Assembly (NCBI GenBank): GCA_903821335.1
Contig: CAIJKV010000130.1
Coordinates: 1-64,000 of the forward strand
DNA: 64,000 bases
Direction of reading: 5' to 3'
From: an uncultured beta proteobacterium
GTDB taxonomy: Bacteria > Pseudomonadota > Gammaproteobacteria > Burkholderiales > Burkholderiaceae_B
Shown: positions 42,820 to 52,192 of the stretch, in pieces
Position numbering within the stretch: the first letter of the stretch is position 1
Layout of the letters: each line of letters opens with the position of its first letter
Translations under genes and position numbers: made by a program
Notes under the pieces: generated by a model
What the model saw: only the letters and a program-made list of their open reading frames with translations
Database searches by the model: none
What the model was told of the DNA's origin: nothing

Positions 42820-42845
42820 CTGGGGGCGAAAGCCAGCGGTTCAAG
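42820..42845 (-). promoter_or_regulatory. Sigma-32 (RpoH) heat-shock promoter of grpE
   Basis: On the minus strand CTTGAAC (42845-42839), 13-nt spacer, CCCCAG (42825-42820). Spacing and -10 are the same as at dnaK; one base differs in the -35. It lies 38 nt upstream of the grpE ATG. Confidence 0.8.
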
Positions 42846-42896
42846 GGCAGTCGGTCCCGAACGTCGCCGGGTGAGCCTGGAACCACCAAAAAGGAA

Positions 42897-43985
42897 TCAC
42901 CCTGTTCGCCGGGTTGGCCAGCCCTGCAGATGCTGCTCGACCATTGTGGCGAGCGAGGCGATCCACAGTGGGTTGTCATTCAGTGCGGGAATATACCGAA
43001 ACTGTTTGCCGCCGGCGTGAATAAACGCCTCGCGGCACTCATCGCTGATTTCCTCAAGGGTTTCCAGGCAGTCAGCCAGGAATCCTGGGCAAACGATGTC
43101 GACTGCCGTCACCCCATGCCGCGCCAGGTCGACAAGGGTCGGCTCGGTATAGGGTTCCAGCCACTTGGCAGGGCCAAACCGACTCTGAAAGGTCACCAGG
43201 TAGTCTTGGTCGGACAGTTTCAGATAGGCGGCCAGTGCCCGGGCGGTTTCGTAGCAGTCGCGGCAATAGGGGTCTCCCATGTCGACACATTGCCTGGGTA
43301 ACCCGTGGAAACTCATGACCAGCTTCTGGGGGCGCCCGTGCGTTTCCCAGAAGCGCGCAATCTGGTCCCCAAGTGGCACGATAAAGGCCGCATCAGTGTG
43401 AAACCGCTTAATAAAGCGCATGGCGGGCTGGTTGCGCAAGTGACTGGCCACGCGGGTGACCTCGTCGATCACGGTCGCCGTGGTACTCGATGCATACTGG
43501 GGATAGAGTGGCACGACCAGGATATGTTCGCAGCCCTTATCACGCAAGGCCAGCATGGCACGCTCGATCGAGGGCTCACCGTAGCGCATTGCGGTCTCGA
43601 CCTCGACCACATGCCCCCGCGCCGTCAGTGCGGCCGCCACGCCTTCGGTCTGGCGCCGGGTGTACACCATCAGGGGGGAACCCCCTTGCATCCAGATACT
43701 TTGATAGCGCGGTGCCAGTTTGCGCGGACGCGCCATCAGGATCGGGCCATTGAGAATCGGCCACCAGAGCAGCTTCGGGATTTCGATGACCCTGGGATCA
43801 GACAGGAACTCGCGCAGGTAGCGTCGAATGGCCTGCGGTGTGGGCGCGTCGGGCGTGCCCAGGTTGACGAGGACGACCCCAACCTGACCTGGCCGGGCGG
43901 GCTCGGGCCAGCTCACCAACCGCGAGTCTCGCTGGGGTTCAGGCCAAAACCGCTTTTGAAACAGTGACTTGAAAAAACTGGACAA
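42897..43985 (-). CDS. hemH: Ferrochelatase
   Basis: Inserts Fe2+ into protoporphyrin IX, the last step of haem synthesis. Seen: GVVLVNLGTPDAPTPQAIRRYLREFLSD at the N-terminus, the catalytic histidine in VMSFHGLPRQ, and the VDIVCPGFLADCLETLEEI segment with the conserved glutamate. No ATG fits well: AAAGG is followed after 9 nt by TTG at 43985, giving 362 residues and a short lead (MSSFFKSLF). An upstream start at 44066 would overlap hrcA by 59 nt. Probably co-transcribed with hrcA. Confidence 0.95.
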   Translation of the reverse strand: MSSFFKSLFQKRFWPEPQRDSRLVSWPEPARPGQVGVVLVNLGTPDAPTPQAIRRYLREFLSDPRVIEIPKLLWWPILNGPILMARPRKLAPRYQSIWMQGGSPLMVYTRRQTEGVAAALTARGHVVEVETAMRYGEPSIERAMLALRDKGCEHILVVPLYPQYASSTTATVIDEVTRVASHLRNQPAMRFIKRFHTDAAFIVPLGDQIARFWETHGRPQKLVMSFHGLPRQCVDMGDPYCRDCYETARALAAYLKLSDQDYLVTFQSRFGPAKWLEPYTEPTLVDLARHGVTAVDIVCPGFLADCLETLEEISDECREAFIHAGGKQFRYIPALNDNPLWIASLATMVEQHLQGWPTRRTG

Positions 43986-44007
43986 GATAATGTACCTTTC
44001 AGGCGCG

Positions 44008-45030
44008 CTAGCGCTCGGAACTGTAATGGCTAAGCGCGTTGGACAACATACGTGCGGTGATATCAACGATCGGAATCACCCGTTCGTAGGCCATGCGCGT
44101 CGGGCCGATGACCCCAAGCGTGCCCACGATACGCCCGTCGACCCCGTAGGGCGCGGTAATGACCGTCAGGTCTTCGGTCGGCACCAACTGGGAATCGCCA
44201 CCGATATAAATCTGCACGCCCTGTGCACGGCTGGAAATATCCAGCAAATGCAGCAGGTCGGTTTTTTTCTCAAACATTGAAAACGTCTTGCGCAGGCGAT
44301 CCATGTCGCCGGCCAGGTCATTAATTTCGAGAAGTTTGCGTTCACCGGAAATTACCACGGTGTCGACTTCATCGGCCGCCCGCGCGCCCACCTCGACGGC
44401 CGCCTGCATAAGACGCGAAATATCTTCCTGCAAGCGAGCCAGATCGCCCGCGAGTGTGCGGCGCACCTCGGCAAACGATTTGCCGGCAAAATTATGATTG
44501 AAAAAATTGGCCGCTTCGATGAGGGTAATAGCCGGGTAATCACGCGGCATCTGCAAAATGCGGTTCTGAACATCGCCGTCAGGCGTCACGATGATCAGCA
44601 GAATGCGCTTTTCCGACAACCGGATGAATTCGATCTGCCTGAAAACCTGCGAGCGCCGGGGCGTCAGGACCACACCGGCGAACTGCGTCAGGTTAGACAG
44701 GAGAGCCGCTGCGGCGTTGACCGCACGCGAAGGATCGGCCGCCGTGGGCATCAGGTCGCGCACATCGGTCGCCGGCATGAGCTCAAAAGGCTGCGCCGTC
44801 AGCATGGTGTCGACAAACAGTCGATACCCGCGTGGCGTGGGCACGCGGCCCGCCGAGGTATGGGGGCTGTGGATCAACCCCATTTCTTCGAGATCAGCCA
44901 TGACATTTCGTATGGTGGCGGGCGACAGGTCAAACAGCTTTGAAAGCGTGCGCGACCCGACCGGCTGGCCATCATCAATATATCGTTCAATCAGCGCTTT
45001 GAGCAGCGCGCGCGCACGGTCATCCATCAT
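44008..45030 (-). CDS. hrcA: Heat-inducible transcription repressor HrcA
   Basis: Repressor of 340 residues that binds CIRCE operators at heat-shock genes and senses free GroEL. The N-terminal winged helix ([43 protein letters not shown]) and HTSAGRVPT are characteristic, followed by the GAF-like dimerisation domain. No CIRCE repeat was found in this window; dnaK and grpE instead have sigma-32 sites, so HrcA probably acts on groESL elsewhere. Divergent from nadK. Confidence 0.97.
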   Translation of the reverse strand: MMDDRARALLKALIERYIDDGQPVGSRTLSKLFDLSPATIRNVMADLEEMGLIHSPHTSAGRVPTPRGYRLFVDTMLTAQPFELMPATDVRDLMPTAADPSRAVNAAAALLSNLTQFAGVVLTPRRSQVFRQIEFIRLSEKRILLIIVTPDGDVQNRILQMPRDYPAITLIEAANFFNHNFAGKSFAEVRRTLAGDLARLQEDISRLMQAAVEVGARAADEVDTVVISGERKLLEINDLAGDMDRLRKTFSMFEKKTDLLHLLDISSRAQGVQIYIGGDSQLVPTEDLTVITAPYGVDGRIVGTLGVIGPTRMAYERVIPIVDITARMLSNALSHYSSER

Positions 45031-45090
45031 GCGACCATTTTACCTGTACCACCCCTATAATCGGTTAGTTTTTCTCTGACAGAGCTTCCC

Positions 45091-45993
45091 ATGCACTTTC
45101 CTACCATTGCGCTGGTTGGCCGTTATCAGGACTCGGGCCTGCACACACCGCTGCGCGCGCTGGCCGGGCTGCTGACCCAGGCCGGCCGTGCGGTGCTGAT
45201 TGAGTCAGACACCGCCAGCCACACGGGCGTGACTGAATACCCAAGCGCCACCTTTGCGGAAATAGGCCATCGCGCCAGCCTGGCCGTTGTCATGGGTGGC
45301 GACGGCACGATGCTGGGGGCCGCGCGTCACTTGGCACCGTTCGACGTGCCTGTCGTGGGAATCAACCACGGTCGTGTCGGTTTCATCACCGATATCCCCG
45401 TGCAAGATGCCGCGGCGGCGGTGACTTCCCTGCTGCAGGGTCGCTACGAAACCGAAAAGCGCATGCTGCTCGCGGGCAGCGTCTGGCGCGGCGATGTCGG
45501 GATGTTCGCCGCCACGGCCCTCAATGATGTCGTGCTCAGCCGCGCCGGTCGGGGCGGAATGATCGAAGTCCGGGTCGAGATTGGCGACACCTTCATGTAC
45601 ACCCAGCGCGCCGACGGTCTGATCGTGGCCACGCCCACCGGTTCGACCGCCTACGCGCTGTCAGCGTCGGGCCCCATCCTGCACCCGGAAGCCGATGCCA
45701 TGGTCATCGTGCCGGTGGCCCCACAGACGCTGTCGAACCGCCCCATCGTGGTTCCAGCCAACGCAACGCTTAACATGACCCTCACGGCGATGGCCCGCGT
45801 GGGTGCGGGCGCCAGTGTGCACTTTGACATGCAGACCTGGTCCGACCTCCAGCCTGGTGACCGTATCGTCGTGCGGCGCGCGCCGCACACCATCCGTTTC
45901 CTGCATCCGACTGGCTACAGCTTCTTTTCCACCTTGCGCCGCAAACTGGACTGGAACCGCCTGCCGCGTGGTGACGACGACCACGGGGAATAA
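45091..45993 (+). CDS. nadK: NAD kinase
   Basis: ATP-dependent kinase of 300 residues making NADP from NAD. Active-site motif GGDGT (69-73), followed by NHGRVGFITD, and the conserved ATPTGSTAYALSASGPILHP. Full length. It lies 3 nt upstream of recN; hrcA/nadK/recN/fur order is typical for Bordetella-like genomes. Confidence 0.98.
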   Translation: MHFPTIALVGRYQDSGLHTPLRALAGLLTQAGRAVLIESDTASHTGVTEYPSATFAEIGHRASLAVVMGGDGTMLGAARHLAPFDVPVVGINHGRVGFITDIPVQDAAAAVTSLLQGRYETEKRMLLAGSVWRGDVGMFAATALNDVVLSRAGRGGMIEVRVEIGDTFMYTQRADGLIVATPTGSTAYALSASGPILHPEADAMVIVPVAPQTLSNRPIVVPANATLNMTLTAMARVGAGASVHFDMQTWSDLQPGDRIVVRRAPHTIRFLHPTGYSFFSTLRRKLDWNRLPRGDDDHGE

Positions 45994-45996
45994 CGC

Positions 45997-47640
45997 ATGC
46001 TGCGCGCACTTCATATCCGCGACTTTGTCATCGTTGCCCAAGCCGACATCACCTTTGACCAGGGCTTCACTGTTTTTTCGGGTGAAACCGGTGCCGGCAA
46101 ATCGATACTGATTGATGCCCTGGCGCTCACACTAGGCGAACGCGCCGATTCGACCGTCCTGCGTCAGGGTGCAGCGCGCGCTGAAATCAGCGCGGTCTTT
46201 GACGCGCCAGCCTCGCTTTGCGACTGGTTGACCGAGCACGATTTGCAGGCCGGCAATGAACTCATCCTGCGCCGCGTCGTCGACGCGCAGGGGCGCAGCC
46301 GGGCGTACGTCAACGGATCGGTGGTCACCGTCACGCAATTGCGCGAGATCGGCGAGCACCTGGTTGACATTCACGGTCAGCATGCGCACCAGAGCCTGCT
46401 GCGCAGTGAAAATCAGCGCGATCTGCTCGACGCCCACGGTGGTCACCAGGCCCTGCGCCAACGCGTCACTCAGGCCTGGAAGGCCTGGCGCACCGTTGAA
46501 CGCCAGTTGGCGCTGTCCGAGCAAGATGCCAGCGCTCTCACGCTCGCACGCGAAAAACTTGAGTGGCAAACTTCCGAACTTGACAGACTGGCCCTGCAGT
46601 CAGGCGAATGGCAAGAAATTTCGGCCGAACACACTCGCCTGGCCCATGGTCAGTCGCTGCTCGACGGCGCCGCGCAGACGCTGACGGCACTGGATGAAGA
46701 CGACGACTCGGTCAATCACCGCCTATCGCAGTCCGTGCAACGCATCAACCAGTTGCTGCGCCACGACCCGGGGCTGCAAACCGTGCACGATGCGCTCGAA
46801 TCTGCGCAGATCGTCGTGGGCGAAGCCATCTCTGATCTCAACGCCTACCTGTCACGGGTCGAAATTGACCCTGAACGCCTGGCAATGGTTGAAGACCGCA
46901 TGCGGGTCGTGTTTGACACCGCTCGCAAGTTCAAGGCCGAACCCGATGCCCTGTTCGCGCTCCATGAAAGCCTGCGAGCCGAGCGCGAGGCCTTGCAGGC
47001 TACCGCTGACATCGATGCCCTGCGGGCACAGGCCACCAGGCTACAGGCCGCATACAGGCAGGCTGCTGACACACTCTCTCAGGTGCGCGCCCTGGCGGCA
47101 ACCGACCTGGGTACCCTGGTGACCCAGGCCATGCAGGCACTGGCCATGCAGGGCGGGAAATTCCAGGTCGCCCTTGAGCCCGCTCAGGCTTCGGCCCACG
47201 GCCAGGAACAGGTCGAGTTCCTGGTCGCCGGCCATGCGGGCACGATCCCGCGTGCGCTGTCCAAAGTTGCGTCAGGGGGTGAACTGGCACGGATTTCCCT
47301 GGCGCTGTCGGTCATTGCCAGCCGCGCGGCGCGTGTCCCGACCTTGATTTTTGACGAAGTCGACAGCGGCATCGGTGGCGCAGTGGCCGAAGTCGTCGGC
47401 AACCTCTTGCGCGAACTCGGTGCACGGCACCAGGTGCTATGCGTGACGCATCTGCCACAGGTTGCCGCGCGTGGCCAGCATCACTTCCAGGTCAGCAAGC
47501 ATCACGCCGACGGCACCACGCAGTCATGCATCGAACAGCTCGACGCCCCAGGGCGCATTGAGGAAGTCGCCCGCATGCTGGGCGGCGTCAGGATTACCGC
47601 CACGACACGCCAGCATGCGCGCGAGCTCATGGAACCCTAG
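45997..47640 (+). CDS. recN: DNA repair protein RecN
   Basis: SMC-like ATPase of 547 residues acting early in double-strand break repair. Walker A GETGAGKS (29-36), long coiled-coil middle (about 150-370), ABC signature [15 protein letters not shown], Walker [14 protein letters not shown]. The stop codon overlaps that of the convergent fur gene in a shared CTAG. Confidence 0.98.
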   Translation: MLRALHIRDFVIVAQADITFDQGFTVFSGETGAGKSILIDALALTLGERADSTVLRQGAARAEISAVFDAPASLCDWLTEHDLQAGNELILRRVVDAQGRSRAYVNGSVVTVTQLREIGEHLVDIHGQHAHQSLLRSENQRDLLDAHGGHQALRQRVTQAWKAWRTVERQLALSEQDASALTLAREKLEWQTSELDRLALQSGEWQEISAEHTRLAHGQSLLDGAAQTLTALDEDDDSVNHRLSQSVQRINQLLRHDPGLQTVHDALESAQIVVGEAISDLNAYLSRVEIDPERLAMVEDRMRVVFDTARKFKAEPDALFALHESLRAEREALQATADIDALRAQATRLQAAYRQAADTLSQVRALAATDLGTLVTQAMQALAMQGGKFQVALEPAQASAHGQEQVEFLVAGHAGTIPRALSKVASGGELARISLALSVIASRAARVPTLIFDEVDSGIGGAVAEVVGNLLRELGARHQVLCVTHLPQVAARGQHHFQVSKHHADGTTQSCIEQLDAPGRIEEVARMLGGVRITATTRQHARELMEP

Positions 47641-48068
47641 CGCGCGGCGCTGGAACAGGCAGCACACACGCCGTAGAGCACCATGGCGTGGCTCTCGAGC
47701 CTAAACCCGTTGTCGCGCGCGACCTTGTGCTGACGTTTTTCGATATCGGCATCGGAAAATTCCGCAACCCGGCCGCAGTGGGTACAAATGAGGTGATCGT
47801 GGTGTTCACCATCGTTGAGTTCAAAGATGGACTTCCCGCCATCAAACTGGCTGCGTGCCAGAATGCCGGCTTGTTCAAATTGCGTCAGCACCCTATACAC
47901 GGTGGCCAGTCCGATTTCGACGCTTTCACCAATCAACACCCGATAAACATCCTCGGCGCTCAGGTGGCGCTGGCCAGATTTGTGGAAGATATCCAGGATC
48001 TTCAAGCGCGGAAACGTGGCCTTCAGGCCCACGTTCTTGAGGTCGCTCTGATCATTTTCGGTTTGCAA
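47637..48068 (-). CDS. fur: Ferric uptake regulator Fur
   Basis: Iron-responsive repressor of 143 residues. N-terminal winged helix ([31 protein letters not shown]) and the metal-binding [16 protein letters not shown], with C-terminal CAAC that would be part of a structural zinc site. Divergent from bamE, as in Bordetella. A putative target is the site at 30209. Confidence 0.97.
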   Translation of the reverse strand: MQTENDQSDLKNVGLKATFPRLKILDIFHKSGQRHLSAEDVYRVLIGESVEIGLATVYRVLTQFEQAGILARSQFDGGKSIFELNDGEHHDHLICTHCGRVAEFSDADIEKRQHKVARDNGFRLESHAMVLYGVCAACSSAAR

Positions 48069-48212
48069 GGCTTATCCCCTGATGCGGGCCGCAACCCCGT
48101 CTGGACGAAAACAAATCGCCGGTTCTGGGCAGCATTCGAAACACAGCCAACGTCAGACCGTGTAAACCTTTATGATAACGTCTTTGGTAGTTTATCCAAT
48201 AGGGGCCCGGCA

Positions 48213-48794
48213 GTGTCCAAGTTTCCTCAGTTTGCTTCGCGCCTGCGCGTCGGCCTGGCGGCAGTCGCCATTATTACAGCCCTGACCGGCTGCACAACCT
48301 CCCGCTGGGGGTTCCCTTACCGTGCGGGTGTCCAGCAGGGCAACTGGATCACCAAAGATCAGGTCGCGAACTTGCGCCCGGAGATGACGGCTGACCAGGT
48401 GCGCTTCGCGCTTGGCACCCCCATGCTGGCCAGTGCGCTGCACGCCAACCGCTGGGACTATCCCTATTTCTATCGCAATGGCAACGGCGTGGTTGAAGAA
48501 CGCACTCTGACGGTGTTTTTTGACGAAAACAAGAAATTGCTGCGCTGGAAAGGTGATGAGCAGCCAGAGCTGCAGCCCTTCCAACTCGCCCGCGAAGAGG
48601 TCGGGATATCCAAACGAGAAGATGCCCAGCTTAAGCTGGACAATACACGTGCCATCAATGACGACGGTGCCTTGCCCATTCAAGTCATCCCGGGCATGTC
48701 GCTCGAGCAAGACAGCAACCTTATGGGCAATTCAATTTCCGATCCGTCCGCGTTGCCGGGCGCACCGGATGACGCACCTGTCTCACTTGACTAA
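48213..48794 (+). CDS. bamE: Outer membrane assembly lipoprotein BamE
   Basis: Lipoprotein of the BAM beta-barrel assembly machine, 193 residues from GTG 48213 (AGGGG 7 nt upstream). Signal peptide with lipobox LTGC (Cys27), then the SmpA/OmlA fold: YRAGVQQGNWITKDQVANLRPEMTADQVRFALGTPM. It is longer than the 113-residue E. coli protein because of a C-terminal polar extension seen also in related betaproteobacteria. Divergent from fur and upstream of dapB. Confidence 0.95.
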   Translation: MSKFPQFASRLRVGLAAVAIITALTGCTTSRWGFPYRAGVQQGNWITKDQVANLRPEMTADQVRFALGTPMLASALHANRWDYPYFYRNGNGVVEERTLTVFFDENKKLLRWKGDEQPELQPFQLAREEVGISKREDAQLKLDNTRAINDDGALPIQVIPGMSLEQDSNLMGNSISDPSALPGAPDDAPVSLD

Positions 48795-48818
48795 CCCATC
48801 GCCAGAAAGAGTGTTGTC

Positions 48819-49613
48819 ATGATGCGAATCGCAATTGCCGGGGCCAGCGGCCGCATGGGTCGCATGCTGATCGAGTCGGTTTCTCAATCAACCGATCTTG
48901 AACTGACCGTCGCGCTGGACCAGGTCGGCAGTCCGATGATCGGGCAGGACGCCTGCGCGTTCCTCGGCAAACCCTCCGGCGTCCTGATCACAGACCAGTT
49001 GTCGGCGTTGGCGCAGGCAGACTGCCTGATCGACTTCACGCGGCCCGAAGGCTCCTTGCTTCATCTCGACGCCTGCGTGCGTCACCACGTCAACATGGTC
49101 ATCGGCACGACTGGCTTTGACGACGCTGGCAAGGCCGCGATCGCCCAGGCTGCCGAAACGATAGGCGTGGTGTTCGCCCCCAACATGAGCGTCGGTGTCA
49201 ATGCGACACTCAAGCTGCTGGACATGGCGGCGCGCATTCTGAACGCCGGCTATGACGTCGAGGTCTTCGAAGCCCACCACCACCACAAAGTCGATGCCCC
49301 CTCGGGCACTGCACTGAAGATGGGCGAAACCGTGGCCAACGCCTGGGGCAAACCGCTGGATGAAATCGCCACCTGGGCGCGCCACGGCCACACCGGTCCG
49401 CGCGAAGCCGGCACGATCGGCTTCTCGGTCGTACGCGGCGGGGACATTGTCGGCGACCATACGGTTTATTTCTGTGGCACCGGCGAGCGCATTGAAATCA
49501 CGCACCGGTCGAGCAGCCGCGCGGGCTACGCCGAAGGCAGCCTGCGCGCCGCGCGCTTCCTGCAAGACAAACACACCGGGCTCTTCGACATGCAGAGGGT
49601 ACTGGGCCTCTGA
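48819..49613 (+). CDS. dapB: 4-hydroxy-tetrahydrodipicolinate reductase
   Basis: Lysine/diaminopimelate biosynthesis enzyme, 264 residues. N-terminal dinucleotide motif GASGRMGRM, catalytic [15 protein letters not shown] and the C-terminal [12 protein letters not shown]-like segment. ATG 48819 or 48822 may start it. It follows bamE by 24 nt and converges with murB. Confidence 0.98.
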   Translation: MMRIAIAGASGRMGRMLIESVSQSTDLELTVALDQVGSPMIGQDACAFLGKPSGVLITDQLSALAQADCLIDFTRPEGSLLHLDACVRHHVNMVIGTTGFDDAGKAAIAQAAETIGVVFAPNMSVGVNATLKLLDMAARILNAGYDVEVFEAHHHHKVDAPSGTALKMGETVANAWGKPLDEIATWARHGHTGPREAGTIGFSVVRGGDIVGDHTVYFCGTGERIEITHRSSSRAGYAEGSLRAARFLQDKHTGLFDMQRVLGL

Positions 49614-49631
49614 ACCTTGCCCGGGCGACCC

Positions 49632-50699
49632 TCAGGCCGCGGGCACGACCACCGGCTCGATCTCGAGTGCGACGCCAAACCGACGCTGCACGCTCTGCAC
49701 GACCTCGCTGGCCAGCGCCAGCAGTTGCACCGCACTGGCACCACCATAATTCACCAGAACCAACGCCTGACGGGCATGGACACCCACGGGCCCGACTTGC
49801 CGCCCTTTCCAGCCGCATTGCTCAATGAGCCAGCCTGCAGCAAGCTTGAAGTTGCCGTCCGGCTGTGGGTAGGACACCAGGCCGTCGAACTGTTCACGCA
49901 GCAACGCGTGTTGTGCGCCACCAATAATCGGGTTCTTGAAAAAACTGCCCGCATTGCCAAGTACCGCTGGATCAGGCAACTTGGCCAGACGCACCGCGCA
50001 GACTGCATCAAAAATATGACGCGCGGTCAGCTGAGCCACCGGCACCTTTTCCAAAGCCAACTGTTTCAGCAAATCAGGATAATCAATCACCGGTGTCCAC
50101 GGTCGTGGCAACACAAACCGCACTGAGGTGATGATCCAGGTGCCAGGTGCCGCGCGCTTGAACAGACTGTCGCGGTAACGAAACCCACAGGCAGTCGCAT
50201 CAAGTGTCATCATTTTTGCCTGCGGCACATTCCAGGCCTGCACAGACTCGATGCGACTCGCGATTTCGACCCCGTAGGCACCAATATTCTGGACTGGCGC
50301 GGCACCCACCGTGCCGGGGATCAGCGCCAGGTTTTCAAGACCATCCCAGCCGCAGTCTACTGCCCGGGACACCCACTCTTGCCAGTTTTCGCCGCCCGCG
50401 ACGTCCACGACCCAGGCATCGGGACGGGCCTCTGCCAGGCTGACCCCTTTCAGTTGCACATGCACCACCAGCGCCGCCAAGTGGGCGGGCAAGATCACGT
50501 TGCTGCCCCCACCGAGCACCCACGCACCGCCTGCGACGGCCGCCAAGTCCGAGATCTGCGGCAACTGCGCCACCTGCGTCAGCGTCACGACACGCTGAGC
50601 CTGACACGCCAGCCCCAGGGTGTTGAATGCCTCAAGATTTTGCGCGGCCGGGACGCCAAGTTCGGTGACAGAAAGAGAAGAATGTGACGGAATTGACAT
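49632..50699 (-). CDS. murB: UDP-N-acetylenolpyruvoylglucosamine reductase
   Basis: FAD-dependent reductase forming UDP-N-acetylmuramate in peptidoglycan synthesis. With ATG 50699 it is 355 residues, type I (E. coli-like): [38 protein letters not shown], and [12 protein letters not shown] with the catalytic serine. The SD is weak; the longer ORF to 50819 adds a non-conserved extension. Confidence 0.96.
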   Translation of the reverse strand: MSIPSHSSLSVTELGVPAAQNLEAFNTLGLACQAQRVVTLTQVAQLPQISDLAAVAGGAWVLGGGSNVILPAHLAALVVHVQLKGVSLAEARPDAWVVDVAGGENWQEWVSRAVDCGWDGLENLALIPGTVGAAPVQNIGAYGVEIASRIESVQAWNVPQAKMMTLDATACGFRYRDSLFKRAAPGTWIITSVRFVLPRPWTPVIDYPDLLKQLALEKVPVAQLTARHIFDAVCAVRLAKLPDPAVLGNAGSFFKNPIIGGAQHALLREQFDGLVSYPQPDGNFKLAAGWLIEQCGWKGRQVGPVGVHARQALVLVNYGGASAVQLLALASEVVQSVQRRFGVALEIEPVVVPAA

Positions 50700-50811
50700 A
50701 CGATAGGGATTGTTGCTATAGTTGCGTTCTTCGCTAATAGTACTTGAACTGAATAGCGCGAAAGATACGGCAACGGCCACGAAAGCTTCCCTTTCAACCA
50801 ATGTCACATCC

Positions 50812-50850
50812 TTCTGCAATGCGCTCCAGATTTTTGTACAATTCGCGTCG
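50812..50850 (+). promoter_or_regulatory. Probable promoter of the tRNA-Gly/tRNA-Cys unit
   Basis: TACAAT at 50837-50842 followed by a G/C-rich GCGTCG discriminator (50844-50849), typical of stringently controlled stable-RNA promoters, 16 nt before tRNA-Gly. The -35 is unclear (TTCTGC at 50812, spacer 19). Confidence 0.45.
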
Positions 50851-50857
50851 TGTTTAA

Positions 50858-50933
50858 GCGGGAGTAGCTCAGTTGGTAGAGCGCAACCTTGCCAAGGTTG
50901 AGGTCGAGAGTTCGAGACTCTTCTCCCGCTCCA
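50858..50933 (+). tRNA. tRNA-Gly, anticodon GCC
   Basis: 76-nt cloverleaf: acceptor GCGGGAG / CTCCCGC, D-arm GCTC...GAGC, anticodon loop with GCC between CAACCTT and AAGGTTG arms, T-loop TTCGAGA, discriminator T and encoded CCA. Reads GGC/GGT codons. Confidence 0.97.
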
Positions 50934-50941
50934 GGTTCCTA

Positions 50942-50967
50942 GGGGGAAGCATTTAATTGCTTCCCCC
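50942..50967 (+). terminator. Strong hairpin between the two tRNA genes
   Basis: GGGGGAAGCA pairs with TGCTTCCCCC: a perfect 10-bp stem with a 6-nt loop, followed by only TTTC. It may partly terminate transcription or be a processing site between tRNA-Gly and tRNA-Cys, since the latter has no evident promoter of its own in the 14-nt remaining gap. Confidence 0.55.
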
Positions 50968-50981
50968 TTTCAGTTCGTACT

Positions 50982-51055
50982 GGCGCAATGGCAGAGTGGT
51001 TATGTTGCGGATTGCAAATCCGCCTACCTCGGTTCGATTCCGGGTTGCGCCTCCA
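50982..51055 (+). tRNA. tRNA-Cys, anticodon GCA
   Basis: 74-nt cloverleaf: acceptor GGCGCAA / TTGCGCC, anticodon GCA in the loop TTGCAAA between GCGGA and TCCGC arms, T-arm CGG TTCGATT CCG, discriminator T, encoded CCA. Only 11 nt separate its 3' end from the convergent soxA stop. Confidence 0.97.
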
Positions 51056-51066
51056 AAAAAATCAAA

Positions 51067-51855
51067 TCAAGGGCGCACCCCTGGGGTTTCCATCGGCATC
51101 CCCTGCGCCCGCCAATTCAAAAACAGCTCCAGTTCCAGCAATTCCTTTGCGCCAAACGCATAGGGTTCGGCACGCACACCTGCAAGACAATTGCGCAGGC
51201 GCCGCTGCAGTGACCCAACAGACTGCCATTCAAGCCGGTAAATGGGATACCCCGTCGGGTGCCCTTGCGGAATGAGGTTGCCCGCCAGTTTCTCTCCCGC
51301 TCGTTGCGCGTGACACTGCGCACATGACAAGTTGAGCTGTCCGATCCGTTGATAGAACGCCGTGCGACCCGCCTCAAGGTGGTCTTGTATTGCGGGGCTT
51401 TGCTCCACGACGATGGGCATCCCCCTGGATTGCGCGCCGACATAGACCGCAAGGGACAGCAAGGGCTTGCTCTCATACGGGAAGGCTGGTGCCTGCTGCT
51501 GGATGGTCCTGCACAGATTGAGGCGACCGTCCAGATTGGTCAGCTTACCCTCGACCATCCTGGGATAACGGGCGGCCACCCCTTTCATCGACGTCGCCGC
51601 GTCGCCGTGACAGTCCGCGCACGACAGGTTTTTAGGGCCTGCCTTGTCCTGCCACAGCACCTGGCCATCCAGCAGCCAGAAGGTGGCGGGATTCAGGCTT
51701 GGATCATCCTGCATGGCCTGCGTCGCGGGCGACATGTGCGCGTAACCGGACTGGCGCGCCGAGCCGACCTCATCCGCAGCGGCTTCATGGCCCATACCGC
51801 TCAGCAGCAAGAGGACCGTCAGTCGTGCAAGGAGCGTCGGTAGCCTGATTCGCAC
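51067..51855 (-). CDS. soxA: Sulfur-oxidation c-type cytochrome SoxA (dihaem form)
   Basis: With SoxX, SoxA oxidatively links a sulfur substrate to the Cys of the SoxYZ carrier. 262 residues from GTG 51855 (GAGG 5 nt upstream): signal peptide to about 27, two haem sites C79-A-D-C82-H83 and C178-A-Q-C181-H182, Cys115 in LNLCRT, and the active-site/haem-ligand Cys223 in RNCLAGVRAEP. Everything needed for catalysis is visible. It is the last gene of the iorA-iorB-soxXYZA operon; an ORF to 51939 overlaps soxZ and is not the start I prefer. Confidence 0.93.
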   Translation of the reverse strand: MRIRLPTLLARLTVLLLLSGMGHEAAADEVGSARQSGYAHMSPATQAMQDDPSLNPATFWLLDGQVLWQDKAGPKNLSCADCHGDAATSMKGVAARYPRMVEGKLTNLDGRLNLCRTIQQQAPAFPYESKPLLSLAVYVGAQSRGMPIVVEQSPAIQDHLEAGRTAFYQRIGQLNLSCAQCHAQRAGEKLAGNLIPQGHPTGYPIYRLEWQSVGSLQRRLRNCLAGVRAEPYAFGAKELLELELFLNWRAQGMPMETPGVRP

Positions 51856-51862
51856 TCCGGCC

Positions 51863-52192
51863 TCACGAAACTGAAAGCTGGCTCTTGGTGACGGCCAGGT
51901 AGTCGTCGTCGCCGGTCCACGTGAATTCGAGTGTGCCACTCTCGGTGGCGATGGTCGTGAAGGTAATCAGTGGGTTCGCGCCGGTCCCGGGGTGTAAATC
52001 CGCCCTGAACACTTCTTCACCGCTATAGGTGCAGACAAAAGTGCGAATGATGTCACGCGCGATGCGCTCACCTTGTTCGGAATGCCGAAAACCTGTCTCC
52101 ATATCGTGCTGGGCGATTGCGGTGATCTCGACAATGTCGCCTTGACGCGCCTGTTGCGCCATCCTGACAATGGTGCGGGACGTTTTGCTCAT
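51863..52192 (-). CDS. soxZ: Thiosulfate-oxidation carrier subunit SoxZ
   Basis: Immunoglobulin-like partner of SoxY, 109 residues, no signal peptide (it is normally exported with SoxY). ATG 52192 overlaps the soxY stop as ATGA and has GGAG 8 nt upstream. The typical SoxZ features are EITAIAQHDMETGFR near the N-terminus and the Phe-Arg-Ala/Leu stretch VFRADLHPGTGANP before the C-terminal strand FTWTGDDDYLAV. Confidence 0.93.
   Translation of the reverse strand: MSKTSRTIVRMAQQARQGDIVEITAIAQHDMETGFRHSEQGERIARDIIRTFVCTYSGEEVFRADLHPGTGANPLITFTTIATESGTLEFTWTGDDDYLAVTKSQLSVS

Noticed and set aside
42783-45090. CIRCE operator (TTAGCACTC-N9-GAGTGCTAA) for HrcA
   Set aside because: Looked for upstream of grpE, hemH and hrcA; no match seen.
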